A DNA stretch of 8,471 bases from an uncultured Collinsella sp. (GCA_958346165.1 CATVQO010000056.1:1-8471), one strand, 5' to 3'. Shown: positions 1 to 6,804, counted from the stretch's first letter. The notes: generated by a model not told the origin, from the letters alone. Made by a program: numbers and translations.

Positions 1-1279
1 GGGCAAAGTTGCGCGCGTACGTGCCGCCGCCCATGGCAAAGGGCTCGGCATGCTTGCCGGTGAACTCGTTATAGGTATCGATAAGCGCCTTCACGGCCGG
101 ATCGTCGGCAGACACCGAGAACGGCACCTTCGCACGACCCACACGGCACGTCACGCCAAAACGGCCCACGAGCGGCTCGAGCTGCTCGCGGATGGTATCG
201 GCACTCGTGCTGTCGGGGAAGCGCACGTCGATGACCTGCTCGATATGGCCATCCGCCACACGGATGACGCCAGCGTTGCAGGTAAGCGGGCCAAACGCTG
301 GGCTCGTCGCGTCGATACCCAGGCCGCGACCATAGGCATCCGCATGCACAAAGGCCAGGAACTTGACGAACTCGTGCTCGGCAGGCGTCAGCAGGCGCTC
401 GTCGCGTGCACCAAACGCGTCCTCGGCCTCGCGCAGATACGACACGATCAGGCCGACGGCATTGATCGTCCCCTCGGGCATCGAGGCGTGACCGCCAATA
501 CCGTGGGCGAAAATCTGCACATGACCATTGTCGAGAGCCGTGATCTCCAGGCGGTCAGCATTCTCGACCGGCGCCGGCAGCTCATCGGCGGCAATCGCGA
601 GCTCGCAGATAGACTGCGACGGAATGGCGTTGCTCGCCTCGGCACCGCTCCAGGACACAATGCGCCCGCCGTCGATCTTGGGGCTCACGAACGTCGCCCC
701 AAACTGGCCCTTCTCAGCATTGCAGACCGGGAACTCGGCATCGGGCGTAAACAAAAAGTCGGGGTCTGCGTTGTTCTCCAGATAATGGTGAACGTCGGAC
801 ATGCCCACTTCCTCATCGCAGCCCAGCAGCGCGCGGAAGGTGTAGCGCGGAACAATGCCGTGCTTGAGCAAGTGGGCGCCGGCGTAGAGTGACAATACCG
901 CCGGGCCCTTGTCGTCAATCACGCCGCGACCGAGCAGCCAGCCCTCGCGGCGCTCCATGGTGAACGGGTCGGTGTTCCAGCCAGGGCCGGCGGGAACCAC
1001 GTCCACGTGGCAGATAGTCGCGAGCTGTTTGTCGCCGCGGCCCGGGATATCGGCGATTCCCACATAGCCCTCGTCGTCGCTCGTCTGATAGCCGAGCTTC
1101 TGCGCGATGCCGAGCGCGCAATCGAGCGCGTCACGGACCGGGCGGCCAAACGGCGCGCCGGGCTCCGCATCGGCAGAAACTGCCACGGACGGATAACTCA
1201 CCAGCTGCTCGATATCGGCGACGACATCCTCCCAGACCTCGTCGACATACTCGGCAACGCTCTGCTCCACCTGATTCAT
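1..1279 (-). CDS. M20-family metallopeptidase, PepV/Sapep-like dipeptidase (C-terminus beyond window)
   Basis: Predicted zinc-dependent cytoplasmic aminopeptidase or dipeptidase that would hydrolyse short peptides. The 426 visible codons carry the family signatures in order: CHVDVVPAGPGWNTDPF with metal-site H91 and D93 (residues 90-106), GRGVIDDKGP with bridging D122 (117-126), DEEVG with catalytic and ligand pair E156/E157 (155-159), D180 in FTPDAEFP, the lid-domain GGHASMPEG with H264 (262-270), and GGGTYAR near the edge (417-423). This set and spacing match PepV/Sapep better than other M20 branches. PepV-type proteins are about 470 residues, so roughly 45 C-terminal residues, including the last expected zinc histidine, lie outside the window. 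The ATG at 1279 is chosen because AAGGAGGT lies 5 bases upstream. The HAD gene ends 54 bases upstream on the same strand, so co-transcription is possible. Substrate specificity is inferred only from the family. Confidence 0.9.
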   Translation of the reverse strand, partial: MNQVEQSVAEYVDEVWEDVVADIEQLVSYPSVAVSADAEPGAPFGRPVRDALDCALGIAQKLGYQTSDDEGYVGIADIPGRGDKQLATICHVDVVPAGPGWNTDPFTMERREGWLLGRGVIDDKGPAVLSLYAGAHLLKHGIVPRYTFRALLGCDEEVGMSDVHHYLENNADPDFLFTPDAEFPVCNAEKGQFGATFVSPKIDGGRIVSWSGAEASNAIPSQSICELAIAADELPAPVENADRLEITALDNGHVQIFAHGIGGHASMPEGTINAVGLIVSYLREAEDAFGARDERLLTPAEHEFVKFLAFVHADAYGRGLGIDATSPAFGPLTCNAGVIRVADGHIEQVIDVRFPDSTSADTIREQLEPLVGRFGVTCRVGRAKVPFSVSADDPAVKALIDTYNEFTGKHAEPFAMGGGTYARNFA

Positions 1280-1333
1280 GGACGACCTCCTTACCAATGA
1301 GCGGCGAGCGTGCCCGCCCCTCACATCAAATAC

Positions 1334-1996
1334 CTATATAGCGAAAAGTTTAGCAAGCTCGGCCACCGAGTGCACCACTGCATCGGCACCCGCCGCCTCG
1401 TGCTCGCCCGGCGCCGCCGCGCCCGAATAGATACCAATGCACGGCACGCTCATCGCGTGCGCGCCCTCGACGTCGTTAAAGCGATCGCCGATCATCACGG
1501 CATCGCCCGCGGCCGCACCCAAGGCCGCCAACGCGTCGCGGACCGAATCGGCCTTGGTCTCGCGCCCCTGCGGCGGATTCATGCCAACCACCGCCTCAAA
1601 CTGAGAAAGTCCCAGCTCTCCCACCATGTCAACGCACTTTGCCTCCATGCGCGACGTCGCCACGGCCAAGCGCTTGCCCTGGGCGACCAACCCATCCAGC
1701 AGCTCGGGGATCCCGTCAAACACGGGATACTCCTCCGGTCCCAGCTCGTCAAAAAAGGCGCGGTACTCGTCGGCCACCACAAGCGACTCCTCGCGGGAGA
1801 AGCCATAAAAGTCGTGAAAACTCTTCCACAGGGGCGGCCCGATCATGCGACGCAGGTCACCCATCTGCGCCTCCGAAAACCCGCGTGCAGCCAGCGTCTT
1901 GCGCGTCGAGGTCATCACCGCCCGACCCGTATCGGCCACCGTGCCATCAAAATCAAACAGCACGACCGGCCGTTTGCATATCTCCAGCGCCTCCAT
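1334..1996 (-). CDS. HAD-superfamily phosphatase, phosphoglycolate phosphatase/5'-nucleotidase-like
   Basis: Predicted Mg-dependent phosphohydrolase of the haloacid dehalogenase superfamily, Gph-like subfamily, acting on a small phosphorylated metabolite in the cytosol. All four HAD motifs are visible in the 220-residue product: motif I LFDFDGTVADTG with nucleophile D15 and D17, a helical cap domain at about 25-85, motif II AVATSRM with T114, motif III lysine near K148, and motif IV MIGDRFNDVEGA with D171 and D175. The C-terminal part (GIYSGAAAPGEHEAAGADAVVHS) resembles phosphoglycolate phosphatases and streptococcal 5'-nucleotidase-like HADs, which cannot be told apart by eye. I chose the ATG at 1996 because AGAGGG lies 6 bases upstream; a GTG at 2029 would add 11 residues but has no ribosome binding site, and an ATG at 2002 is also possible. 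It is followed on the same strand by the M20 peptidase after 54 bases. Confidence 0.9.
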   Translation of the reverse strand: MEALEICKRPVVLFDFDGTVADTGRAVMTSTRKTLAARGFSEAQMGDLRRMIGPPLWKSFHDFYGFSREESLVVADEYRAFFDELGPEEYPVFDGIPELLDGLVAQGKRLAVATSRMEAKCVDMVGELGLSQFEAVVGMNPPQGRETKADSVRDALAALGAAAGDAVMIGDRFNDVEGAHAMSVPCIGIYSGAAAPGEHEAAGADAVVHSVAELAKLFAI

Positions 1997-2152
1997 CGGC
2001 ATCCCTCTTCCCCAGTTGACGATTTCCACACCGACACTTCAAACTGTTGACTATTCAACAATTGAACCTAGAAATGTGGAACGACTCCACTATACTTGTC
2101 GCACTTTGCTCTCAGAAGGCGGCGCCGTCGCGCCCCAACGAAAGGTGCAATT
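1997..2152. promoter_or_regulatory. Divergent promoter region between the HAD gene and degV, with a palindrome
   Basis: The 156 bases between two divergently transcribed genes are locally AT-rich. On the plus strand TATACT (2091-2096) is a good -10 hexamer, 57 bases before the degV ATG, but no good -35 sits 16-18 bases upstream of it. A short interrupted palindrome, TGTTGA-CTAT-TCAACA, lies at 2045-2060, followed by TTGAAC at 2062-2067. It could be an operator for either direction. The promoter assignment and any role of the palindrome are inference. Confidence 0.35.
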
Positions 2153-3013
2153 ATGTCTTTTGCCATCATAACCGACTCCACGTCGGACATCTCCCCCGCC
2201 CGCGCCCAAGAGCTCGGCATTTACGTGATTCCGCTGCATGTGATTATCGAGGGCGAGGACCTGCTCGACCAGGTGCAGATTACCGCCCAAGAGTACGTCG
2301 CCCGCATGGCCGGCTCCGAGCAGCTGCCGCACACCTCGCAGCCGAGTGCCGGCGAGTTCAAGGAACTCTTTGACCGCGTGCGCGCCGACGGCCACGATAG
2401 CGCCATCTTTATCTCGCTGTGCAGCGAGTGGTCCGCCTGCTACGCCAACGCCAGCCTGACGGCCGAGACGCACGAGCTCGACGTGCGCTGCATCGACTCG
2501 CGCACCGGCTCGGGCGCCGAGGGCCTGCTGGTGGAGTACGCGCTGGCCATGCGCGAGGACGGCCGCAGCCTGGACGAGACCGAGGCGCAAATCCGCGCGA
2601 CGCTGCCCGACGCCCACCTGCTGCTGATTCCCCGCACGCTCGAAAACCTCGTTAAGAACGGCCGCGCGCCTAAACTCGCCGGCCAGCTCACGCAAATGCT
2701 CAACATTCGCCTGGCCGTTTCGCCGGAGTGGAAATCGGGCGAGATCAAGGCCATAAAAAAGGGCCGCGGTGCCAAGCGCATCGTTACCAACACCATGGCC
2801 GATTGCCTCGCATTTTTGGCCGAGTATCCGGGCTCCAGCGTGCGCGTGCTCACGACCGGCGCCGCCGAGGAGCAGGAGCTTGTCAACGAGGCACTCGCGG
2901 GTCAGGATTACGTAGACGCCGGCACCGGCCCCATCGGCTGCACCATCGCCACCCACGTAGGCGTCGACGCCATCGCCATCAGCTACTGCCCCCGCTACCA
3001 GCCAACTCACTAG
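2153..3013 (+). CDS. DegV-family protein (fatty-acid-binding)
   Basis: DegV/FakB-type proteins bind a single fatty acid; in Firmicutes they present it to the FakA kinase for phosphorylation and entry into phospholipid synthesis. The 286-residue product has the standard family length. It starts with the typical FAIITDSTSDIS (residues 3-13), has the conserved TSQPSAGEF (61-69) in the lipid-head-binding region, an S-rich ISLCSEWSACYANA (87-100) where the family usually has ISxxLSGTYQSA, the LENLVKNGR motif (163-171), and ends with GPIGCTIATHVG (259-270), a variant of the usual G-x-x-I-G-x-H-x-G-P. The ATG at 2153 is preceded by GAAAGGTG with about 5 bases spacing; an in-frame TTG further upstream (2096) encodes an arginine-rich run unlike the family and overlaps the -10 box. 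No fakA-like gene is in the window, so FakB function is inferred. Transcription converges on the LOG gene side. Confidence 0.92.
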   Translation: MSFAIITDSTSDISPARAQELGIYVIPLHVIIEGEDLLDQVQITAQEYVARMAGSEQLPHTSQPSAGEFKELFDRVRADGHDSAIFISLCSEWSACYANASLTAETHELDVRCIDSRTGSGAEGLLVEYALAMREDGRSLDETEAQIRATLPDAHLLLIPRTLENLVKNGRAPKLAGQLTQMLNIRLAVSPEWKSGEIKAIKKGRGAKRIVTNTMADCLAFLAEYPGSSVRVLTTGAAEEQELVNEALAGQDYVDAGTGPIGCTIATHVGVDAIAISYCPRYQPTH

Positions 3014-3025
3014 GGACGCCCACAT

Positions 3026-3098
3026 CAGTTGCGGTGGAATAGGGACTGTTTTTGGCTTATTAGCCGCCAATCAATCCCTATTCCACCGCAACTTAGAA
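3026..3098. repeat. 73-base long-hairpin repeat, copy 1
   Basis: This 73-base sequence recurs without a single mismatch at 6724-6796, in the same orientation. Its core is a perfect inverted repeat: AGTTGCGGTGGAATAGGGA at 3027-3045 pairs with its complement at 3075-3093, leaving a 29-base loop that itself contains a weaker TTGGC/GCCAA pairing. It starts 13 bases after the degV stop. There is no T-tract after the stem, so it is not a classical intrinsic terminator on the plus strand. A dispersed, non-autonomous palindromic element is the most likely explanation; no target-site duplication is visible. Confidence 0.85.
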
Positions 3099-3108
3099 GC
3101 AGTTCGTT

Positions 3109-3170
3109 TGGGACGGGGCTAAAAAGACTGGTATCAAACGTTTCAGACCAGTCTTTTTAGCCCCGTCCCA
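3109..3170. terminator. Strong bidirectional terminator-like hairpin downstream of degV
   Basis: A perfect 23-base-pair stem (3109-3131 with 3148-3170) encloses a 16-base loop that contains the palindrome AAACGTTT. The inner half of the stem is AAAAAGACTGG / CCAGTCTTTTT, so on either strand a GACTGG/CCAGTC stem is followed directly by TTTTT, the layout of a bidirectional Rho-independent terminator. The outer half adds GGGACGGGGCT and its complement. Position after degV and before a minus-strand gene remnant suits convergent termination. The extended perfect stem also suggests it may be a repeat family of its own, which needs a genome to test. Confidence 0.6.
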
Positions 3171-3181
3171 TTTTAGCTACT

Positions 3182-3335
3182 CTACATCAGCCCGCTCAGG
3201 GCGATGTCGACGGCCTCGTTGAGGTCGCCAGTAATGTGTACCAGATCCGGATCGAGCGGGCTGATCATACCGGCGCTCATCACCGGGCCGTTGGGCCAGT
3301 CGAACAGACCCCCTCGCGGTACCCACTGGACAAAA
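3182..3335 (-). pseudogene. Truncated duplicate of the 3' end of the LOG-family gene
   Basis: On the minus strand this segment encodes GLFDWPNGPVMSAGMISPLD followed by PDLVHITGDLNEAVDIALSGLM and a stop. This matches the last 42 residues of the intact LOG gene at 7529-8287 with only four substitutions (L to P, D to S, E to D, D to G). At DNA level about 127 bases align with roughly 90 percent identity, starting at the base before the stop codon and fading near 3310; a looser match may run to about 3335. Upstream of this the frame continues into unrelated AT-rich sequence (a 79-codon open frame to 3421), and the catalytic PGGxGT region is absent, so it cannot make a working enzyme. It is a gene remnant, best read as the scar of an insertion at the LOG 3' end. 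Confidence 0.8.
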
Positions 3336-3549
3336 ATGGCAAATATGAGTACTGCCACCAAATTAGTAGCAGCAAAATCTCGCCGGAATCGATCGTTTCG
3401 ATTAATTTCACGCCTTGCCAAGGCTCAAAATGCCGTGTTTGGTGGGTTAGATATATAGAATAATGTCGAATTGGTATTCTATTCTTGCCAAATATTATGA
3501 GACTACATTAACAGCAGTACTCACATTTGACGTTATTTGACCACGGGGT
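3320..3549. mobile_element. MITE-like AT-rich element with terminal inverted repeats
   Basis: About 230 bases of AT-rich sequence bounded by imperfect inverted repeats. The inner 15 bases, AAATATGAGTACTGC at 3340-3354, pair with the complement of GCAGTACTCACATTT at 3514-3528 with one mismatch. The similarity continues outward (TGGACAAA against TTTGACCA) to about 3320 and 3549 with further mismatches and one gap. The interior holds the pair AGAATA and TATTCT around 3457-3482 and no recognisable transposase. A 40-codon frame (start 3336, stop near 3458) beginning inside the left repeat looks accidental. The length, base composition and ends suit a non-autonomous miniature transposable element, here abutting the degraded LOG remnant. 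Boundaries are approximate and no target duplication was seen. Confidence 0.5.
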
Positions 3550-3728
3550 CATTCGAAAACCCCTCCCCACGCCGCCAACCCGCCCCATAGCCGTCAAAAA
3601 CCTTTAACAACAGCCGCCGCACGTTTTGGCACCGGCTGATTGCCACTCACGGATCGGTACCCCACTATTACCGAACCAAAATCGAAGTCGCGTATCTCAT
3701 AAAGCTGAAATGACGTACCCTCATCCCA
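3550..3728. other. Unassigned intergenic stretch upstream of the primase-helicase gene
   Basis: No convincing promoter or ribosome binding site for the downstream gene is visible here. TTGCCA at 3640-3645 and TATTAC at 3666-3671 are 20 bases apart, too wide for a good sigma-70-type promoter. On the minus strand an open frame of 60 codons runs from 3776 to 3594 and reads like real protein in its second half (FQLYEIRDFDFGSVIVGYR), so part of this stretch may be a gene fragment. I do not recognise it. Confidence 0.3.
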
Positions 3729-6700
3729 ATGAACGCTGATAAGAATGGCTTTCAAATGAGCAACGGCACGCATCAATACGCCCTTTTCGGGAGCGCCCTA
3801 TTCAAATTCAATAAAACGGTCGTCCACGCTTCGGATCCGCGCAAGCAAATCGTTATCTGCAGCAGCGGTCCAGACATCCGTTATACAACGCTGGAAGAAT
3901 GGGAGAAAGCTGGCGATTCTTTCGATAGACGGGCGCAGATCGAAGATATCGTCACCAGCGCAAGCCCAGCGCGCGACAAACTCGAGCTCTTCCGCAATCT
4001 CTTTACTGGTCGCAAAGATGTCTACGCTCATGGGTACCGCAGAAAAGACGGAGGAATTGGCTATACGCCCGCCTGCGCAAATGAGTGGAAGTCAGGCATT
4101 TGCCCCAAAGCAAGCCACCAGAGAGTCAAATGCACGGAATGCAGCAGCCGCGTCTTCCCCGAGTTGAGCGATGCCGCGATCATCGCCCATTCCAGAGGCA
4201 ATGACGATAGGCTTCGAGACGTTATAGGCCAATATGTGCTCGATAAAGACAGTAACACGAAAGTCCTGGTCATCGATTTTGACGGAGCCGATTGGAAAGA
4301 AGCGACGAAAGCCATTCGACATGTCGCAAAAAGCCACGGAATCGATGTCGCAGTTGAGCGATCGAGATCGGGCGACGGCGCACATGTCTGGTTTTTCTTC
4401 CTAGAGCTCGTCAGCGCAAAGACCGCACGAGATTTTGGAAGCAGCCTTATCACCGAAGCGGCGATACTGAACAAGACAATCACCTTCAAAGCATTTGACC
4501 GAATGCTGCCCGCGCAGTCCACCATTCCTGAGGGCGGCTTTGGAAATCTCATAGCGCTGCCTTTTCAAGGAAAAGCGCAGCGAAAAGGGAACAGCGTATT
4601 TGTTGACGAGCAATTTGAGCCCTTTCCCGATCAATGGCTTTACCTTTCGCAAATCCAGTTAATCCCGCGCGTGACGGTGCAAAATCTGATCGAGAGCATC
4701 GAAAATAGGTCACATGGAATAGCAGCTGTTGCGGCGGCAAACACCGGTGTGCCACATTCCCAGAGACTGCGAAAGCGGCTTCCGCTCACACCGCGGGACT
4801 TCCCGTCATCGCTGTCCGTCACGCAGACCGATATGCTCTATATCCCCGAAAAATCTCTGAGTCCCGCAGCTCAAATGGAAGTCCGCAGGCTTGCAACATT
4901 TGCCAACCCAGAATTCTTCCGCGCACAATCTATGCATCAATCGGTATTCGGCAAACCGCGGTTCATAGACCTCAGCGAACTTAGAGATGGCTACGTCGCG
5001 ATTCCCAGAGGCTGCAAGGTTCAACTTGAGCGGCTGCTTCAAGAAGCCGGCGTTTCTGCCCACTATTCAGACAAACGCAAGTCGAGCCATCCAATTGCGA
5101 TGGCATTTAAAGGGACTCTTCGCCCTGAACAGCAAATTGTCGCTGAACAGATGCTCAGCTATGAAGACGGGATCATGTCCGCACCGACGGGGTTCGGCAA
5201 AACCGTCATCGGAGCTTATCTTATTGCTGCCATTGGTCTTCCAACGCTCGTCATCGTTCCTAAAACTGCGCTCATTGCCCAATGGAAATCCCAACTCGAA
5301 CGATTTCTCGACATCACGGACAACAGAGAGCCCGTCCGAACCCCAAAGGGACGAATCAGCAAAAGACAGCCTCCGCTCATTGGGCAAATCGGAGGAGGCA
5401 AGACCGCCATAAGCCGTCTCATCGACATTGCTTCATTCCAGTCGCTATCCGGCAAGGATCCCCAAACCGGCGAGTCATTAGCCAAGGAGTTCGTTCGCGA
5501 TTACAGTCTCATCATCTGTGACGAATGCCACCATGCGGCCGCGCCACAGCTTGAGCTTGTCCTCAAGTCCGCTCCTGCCAAATATGTATATGGCCTTTCC
5601 GCAACGCCCGAGCGTTCGGACGGACTCACGCGGGCACTCTCGATGCTCTGCGGCCCGGTTCGCTATGTCGTCGATCCAAAAACGCAAGCAATCCAACAGG
5701 GGATTCAGCGCATTGTTAGACCGCGTTTCACCGGAATTCGATTACCCACCTACGGACCAGGAGCATCCTTTAACCAAATTCTCGATCTCCTGTGTGTACA
5801 CGCCGCGAGAAACGAAGCAATTATCGAGGACGCCCTCGAGGCCGCATCAAACGGCCGGCATCCGCTTGTGCTATCTAAAAGAAAAAAGCATGCCGAAGAG
5901 CTATGCAGGCTACTTCAAAGCCGTGGACACGAACGCATACTCTTAACCGGAGAAATCGACGCCAAAGAAAGAAAAGCAATACTGAAGAGTCTTCCCAGCT
6001 TTGAGCATGATCATCGAATCATCGTCGCAACTGAAAGTCTTCTGGGCGAGGGCTTCGACCTGTCTTACCTTGACACTTTGCTCATTGCCACTCCAATATC
6101 TTGGGACGGCAGCATAACGCAGCAGGCAGGTAGGCTACACAGAAGCCACGAGGGCAAACAGCGGGTTGAGATATTCGACTATGTTGACCTGTCGATACCC
6201 ATGTTCGCGCGCATGTACCAAAAGAGGCTCAAGACCTACGCCAAGCTGGGGTATGAAGTCTTTGCGGCAAACGACAACAGACAGGACGATCGAAACATCC
6301 TCGTTAGGTCGGCAAGAGCCGTGGAGGCTTTAGTGAATGACATCGAGAACGCATCGAAAAGCATTTTTATTGCCGCACCCTACGCGTCCGCCGCATGCCT
6401 TGAAAAGCTCGCCGCTGCACTCGCGGATGCCGCTACCCGTGGAATTGCCCTTGAGATTTCTATTGCTTCAACTCCACGCGATGACATGAAAGCGATTTTT
6501 GCCGAGATGAACGTCAACTATCTCATCAAAGCCGAAGGACGCCTGTGCGCATCAGTGATTGACGAGGAAACTGTCTGGTACGGAGCTATTCCGTTGCTGG
6601 CTTTCCCAAAGAAAGAAGACTGCAGCATTCGTTTCAAAAGCAGCGAAGTCGCAGCCGAGCTTTTGAGCGAAATTCAGCGAAAAGTGGAACCGGAGGCCGC

Positions 6701-6740
6701 GGCGACGAACGGGGTACCCCCAGCAGTTGCGGTGGAATAG
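3729..6740 (+). CDS. TOTE-type primase-helicase: AEP primase domain, SF2 DEAD/DEAH helicase, degenerate PLD-like C-terminus
   Basis: A 1003-residue fusion belonging to the helicases that carry a TOTE conflict-system archaeo-eukaryotic primase domain, thought to act on invading nucleic acid. Residues 88-310 form the primase part: a Cys cluster (C116, C125, C135, C138), VIDFDGADW with D183/D185, ERSRSGDGAHVWFFF with H219, FDRML with D257, and GGFGNLIALPFQ (269-280). Residues about 455-840 are the SF2 helicase: Walker A SAPTGFGKT (484-492), Walker B DECH (598-601), SATPERSDG (624-632), VATESLLGEGFDL (766-778) and arginine-finger motif QQAGRLHR (798-805). Residues 865-980 resemble a phospholipase-D fold but lack the HKD residues. 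The last residues (PAVAVE) and the stop come from the 73-base repeat. An in-frame stop at 3711 fixes 3729 as the earliest start; ATG 3756 is possible and neither has a good ribosome binding site. GC is lower than in the flanking genes, suggesting transfer. Confidence 0.88.
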   Translation: MNADKNGFQMSNGTHQYALFGSALFKFNKTVVHASDPRKQIVICSSGPDIRYTTLEEWEKAGDSFDRRAQIEDIVTSASPARDKLELFRNLFTGRKDVYAHGYRRKDGGIGYTPACANEWKSGICPKASHQRVKCTECSSRVFPELSDAAIIAHSRGNDDRLRDVIGQYVLDKDSNTKVLVIDFDGADWKEATKAIRHVAKSHGIDVAVERSRSGDGAHVWFFFLELVSAKTARDFGSSLITEAAILNKTITFKAFDRMLPAQSTIPEGGFGNLIALPFQGKAQRKGNSVFVDEQFEPFPDQWLYLSQIQLIPRVTVQNLIESIENRSHGIAAVAAANTGVPHSQRLRKRLPLTPRDFPSSLSVTQTDMLYIPEKSLSPAAQMEVRRLATFANPEFFRAQSMHQSVFGKPRFIDLSELRDGYVAIPRGCKVQLERLLQEAGVSAHYSDKRKSSHPIAMAFKGTLRPEQQIVAEQMLSYEDGIMSAPTGFGKTVIGAYLIAAIGLPTLVIVPKTALIAQWKSQLERFLDITDNREPVRTPKGRISKRQPPLIGQIGGGKTAISRLIDIASFQSLSGKDPQTGESLAKEFVRDYSLIICDECHHAAAPQLELVLKSAPAKYVYGLSATPERSDGLTRALSMLCGPVRYVVDPKTQAIQQGIQRIVRPRFTGIRLPTYGPGASFNQILDLLCVHAARNEAIIEDALEAASNGRHPLVLSKRKKHAEELCRLLQSRGHERILLTGEIDAKERKAILKSLPSFEHDHRIIVATESLLGEGFDLSYLDTLLIATPISWDGSITQQAGRLHRSHEGKQRVEIFDYVDLSIPMFARMYQKRLKTYAKLGYEVFAANDNRQDDRNILVRSARAVEALVNDIENASKSIFIAAPYASAACLEKLAAALADAATRGIALEISIASTPRDDMKAIFAEMNVNYLIKAEGRLCASVIDEETVWYGAIPLLAFPKKEDCSIRFKSSEVAAELLSEIQRKVEPEAAATNGVPPAVAVE

Positions 6741-6796
6741 GGACTGTTTTTGGCTTATTAGCCGCCAATCAATCCCTATTCCACCGCAACTTAGAA
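6724..6796. repeat. 73-base long-hairpin repeat, copy 2
   Basis: Identical over 73 bases to 3026-3098 and in direct orientation; the 19-base arms are at 6725-6743 and 6773-6791. Here the element overlaps the end of the primase-helicase frame: its left arm encodes the final AVAVE and the TAG stop at 6738-6740. It lies 8 bases beyond the stop of the minus-strand toxin gene, so it separates two convergent genes and may help terminate both. A 10-base palindrome GGGGTACCCC (6711-6720) sits just before it. Confidence 0.85.
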
Positions 6797-6804
6797 ATCG
6801 GCGA

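Noticed and set aside
50..892. Long plus-strand open frame opposite the M20 peptidase
   Set aside because: It is the antisense shadow of a gene with all M20 motifs, in GC-rich DNA where such frames are common; its product is rich in H, R and A and shows no domain.
2096..2152. Upstream TTG start giving degV 19 extra residues
   Set aside because: The extension is arginine-rich, overlaps the probable -10 box and has no ribosome binding site, whereas the ATG at 2153 starts exactly where DegV proteins start.
2090..3070. 326-codon minus-strand frame opposite degV
   Set aside because: The plus-strand frame has clear DegV motifs and a ribosome binding site; the minus frame starts inside the 73-base repeat and is a low-information G/A/V-rich shadow.
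3026..3098. 73-base hairpin pair as CRISPR repeats or att sites
   Set aside because: There are only two copies 3.7 kb apart, with no spacers, no cas genes and no integrase; the strong internal dyad fits a dispersed palindromic element better.
3204..3463. Plus-strand small frames across the LOG remnant and MITE-like region
   Set aside because: They translate the antisense of the LOG remnant and run into the inverted-repeat element; a nearly identical shadow exists opposite the intact LOG gene at 7524-7823.
5379..5402. GQIGGGKT as a second Walker A motif in the helicase
   Set aside because: It lies between motifs Ia and II where this helicase group commonly has an IGGGK-containing strand before IDIASFQSL; the true P-loop is SAPTGFGKT at residues 484-492.
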